Shown here one piece after another: positions 8,017 through 8,731 of a DNA stretch of 8,731 nucleotides. Origin of the DNA: JALNZF01 sp049793155 (GTDB taxonomy: Bacteria; Nitrospirota; UBA9217). The stretch covers positions 1 to 8,731 of the forward strand of contig JBARBN010000212.1 of assembly GCA_049793155.1 (NCBI GenBank), written 5' to 3'. The position numbers were made by a program, and so were the translations under genes. The notes under the pieces are model-generated. The model saw nothing but the letters and a program-made list of their open reading frames with translations. It did no database searches and was not told the origin of the DNA. Numbering within the stretch: the first letter of the stretch is position 1; every line of letters begins with the position of its first letter.

Positions 8017-8694
8017 CTACAATCGGTCCTTTTTAACATACGCCTCGATCTTTGCCTTGCTCATCGCCGGGATGTCTATATACCTGATTCCATAGAGCGT
8101 CTCGTTGGAACCCGCCTGTTTCATTACCCGCATCACTTCACCCTGTGTATTGACCTTGGTCCCGTCAGGCAGATAAAAAGAGCACGAGATGCAGTTCCCG
8201 GGCGAGAGGTCCAGTTCGGCCCTGATAAGGGCGCCTGTGGCACTGATGTTCTCTGTAAGACACAGGAAGGGCTGATCATTGAACTTTCCCTCGACGGAAA
8301 CTTTCAGGGTCACGCGGTAGGACTGCCGACGCGCGATATGAAGGAATTGCTGCACTTTTTCCCAGAGCAGGCCGGGATCGACCGGCATGGCCAGGACGAC
8401 ATGAGCCCCGGACCGCTTGCACCGCGCACGGCGGGGGACGTCATCCTGGCAGATCATGATGACGAGGACTTCCTTGAGGGACTGCGATTGCCAGATGATG
8501 TCTAAGATGGTTTCGCTGCGGGTACCGGGCAGATCGAGCGTTGTAACAATGAGATTGAGTGTTTCTTCAATATGGATCTTCAGGATGTCGTCGGTAGTGG
8601 TCGCGGTAAAGACCCTGATGTCCGCGCGACTGAGCGGGTTTTCGCCTTGCATGACGATAGGAATAAGGTCCTTTGAGAACAATACCTTTTGCAT
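8017..8694 (-). CDS. PilZ-domain protein with degenerate receiver-like N-terminus
   Basis: A 225-residue soluble protein. The C-terminal half (about 120-223) is a PilZ domain, the common cyclic di-GMP receptor. It has the RxxxR motif as RQSYR (R123, R127) and the (D/N)xSxxG motif as NISATG (149-154), so ligand binding is predicted to be intact. The N-terminal 1-118 has the rhythm of a response-regulator receiver: a hydrophobic strand, NLIVTTLDLPG (47-57), VLVIMIC, and GAHVVLAMPVDPGLL (96-110). By position the phospho-acceptor Asp is Thr52 and the conserved Lys before Pro is Met103, so phosphorylation is unlikely. ATG at 8694 has AAAGGAG at 8698-8704 on this strand. The gene converges on mltG with a 195-bp gap in which I see no clear terminator. 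The promoter lies mostly beyond the window. Target pathway unknown; motility or surface behaviour is the usual role for the family. Confidence 0.88.
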   Translation of the reverse strand: MQKVLFSKDLIPIVMQGENPLSRADIRVFTATTTDDILKIHIEETLNLIVTTLDLPGTRSETILDIIWQSQSLKEVLVIMICQDDVPRRARCKRSGAHVVLAMPVDPGLLWEKVQQFLHIARRQSYRVTLKVSVEGKFNDQPFLCLTENISATGALIRAELDLSPGNCISCSFYLPDGTKVNTQGEVMRVMKQAGSNETLYGIRYIDIPAMSKAKIEAYVKKDRL

Positions 8695-8731
8695 GATCTC
8701 CTTTGCTCTCGTTTGGTTATCTATTTCCGTC

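Noticed and set aside
7966..8505. 179-codon + strand frame opposite the PilZ gene
   Set aside because: The - strand frame has PilZ motifs and a good ribosome site; the + frame has neither.

Overview
The window carries six confidently recognised protein genes plus one short phasin-like gene. In order they are recA, a pilT-type ATPase gene, recX, alaS and a small phasin-family gene, then mltG, all on the + strand. A PilZ-domain gene converges on them from the - strand. The coding DNA is GC-rich and the organism is Gram-negative-like. The recA/recX/alaS neighbourhood with a pilT inserted, the short phasin gene, PilZ signalling and the abundant short-period intergenic repeats suggest a Deltaproteobacterium (Desulfuromonadia/Geobacter-like) or a Nitrospirota relative. 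That assignment is inferred from gene content and remembered family resemblance, not from a search.

Layout: recA (16-1104, GTG start) is followed by a 227-bp gap holding an imperfect inverted repeat of the ACCACAGAG type. pilT (1332-2588) ends 18 bp before the longest recX frame (2607-3113). That junction is a run of 7-bp tandem units. The 3' end of recX runs into a second repeat, a ~90-bp inverted repeat of the GCCACGGAT type, which supplies its last codons and its stop. alaS (3220-5868, TTG start) follows. A clear extended -10 promoter at about 5942-5950 then drives the phasin-like gene (5977-6297). Next come 426 bp with no convincing gene, containing a 9-bp tandem repeat, a hairpin and a possible purine-rich repeat remnant, and then mltG (6724-7821). 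The last gene (8694-8017, -) encodes a PilZ protein with a degenerate receiver-like N-terminus.

How the genes relate: RecA and RecX are the recombinase and its modulator, AlaRS charges tRNA-Ala, PilT powers pilus retraction, MltG cuts nascent peptidoglycan strands and the PilZ protein probably senses cyclic di-GMP. These are mostly core functions. I do not see a defence island, mobile element, CRISPR array, phage or secondary-metabolite cluster. The least ordinary signal is the set of short-period repeats of several unrelated sequence families sitting in gene junctions. Two of them appear to have become part of recX's translation signals and coding sequence.
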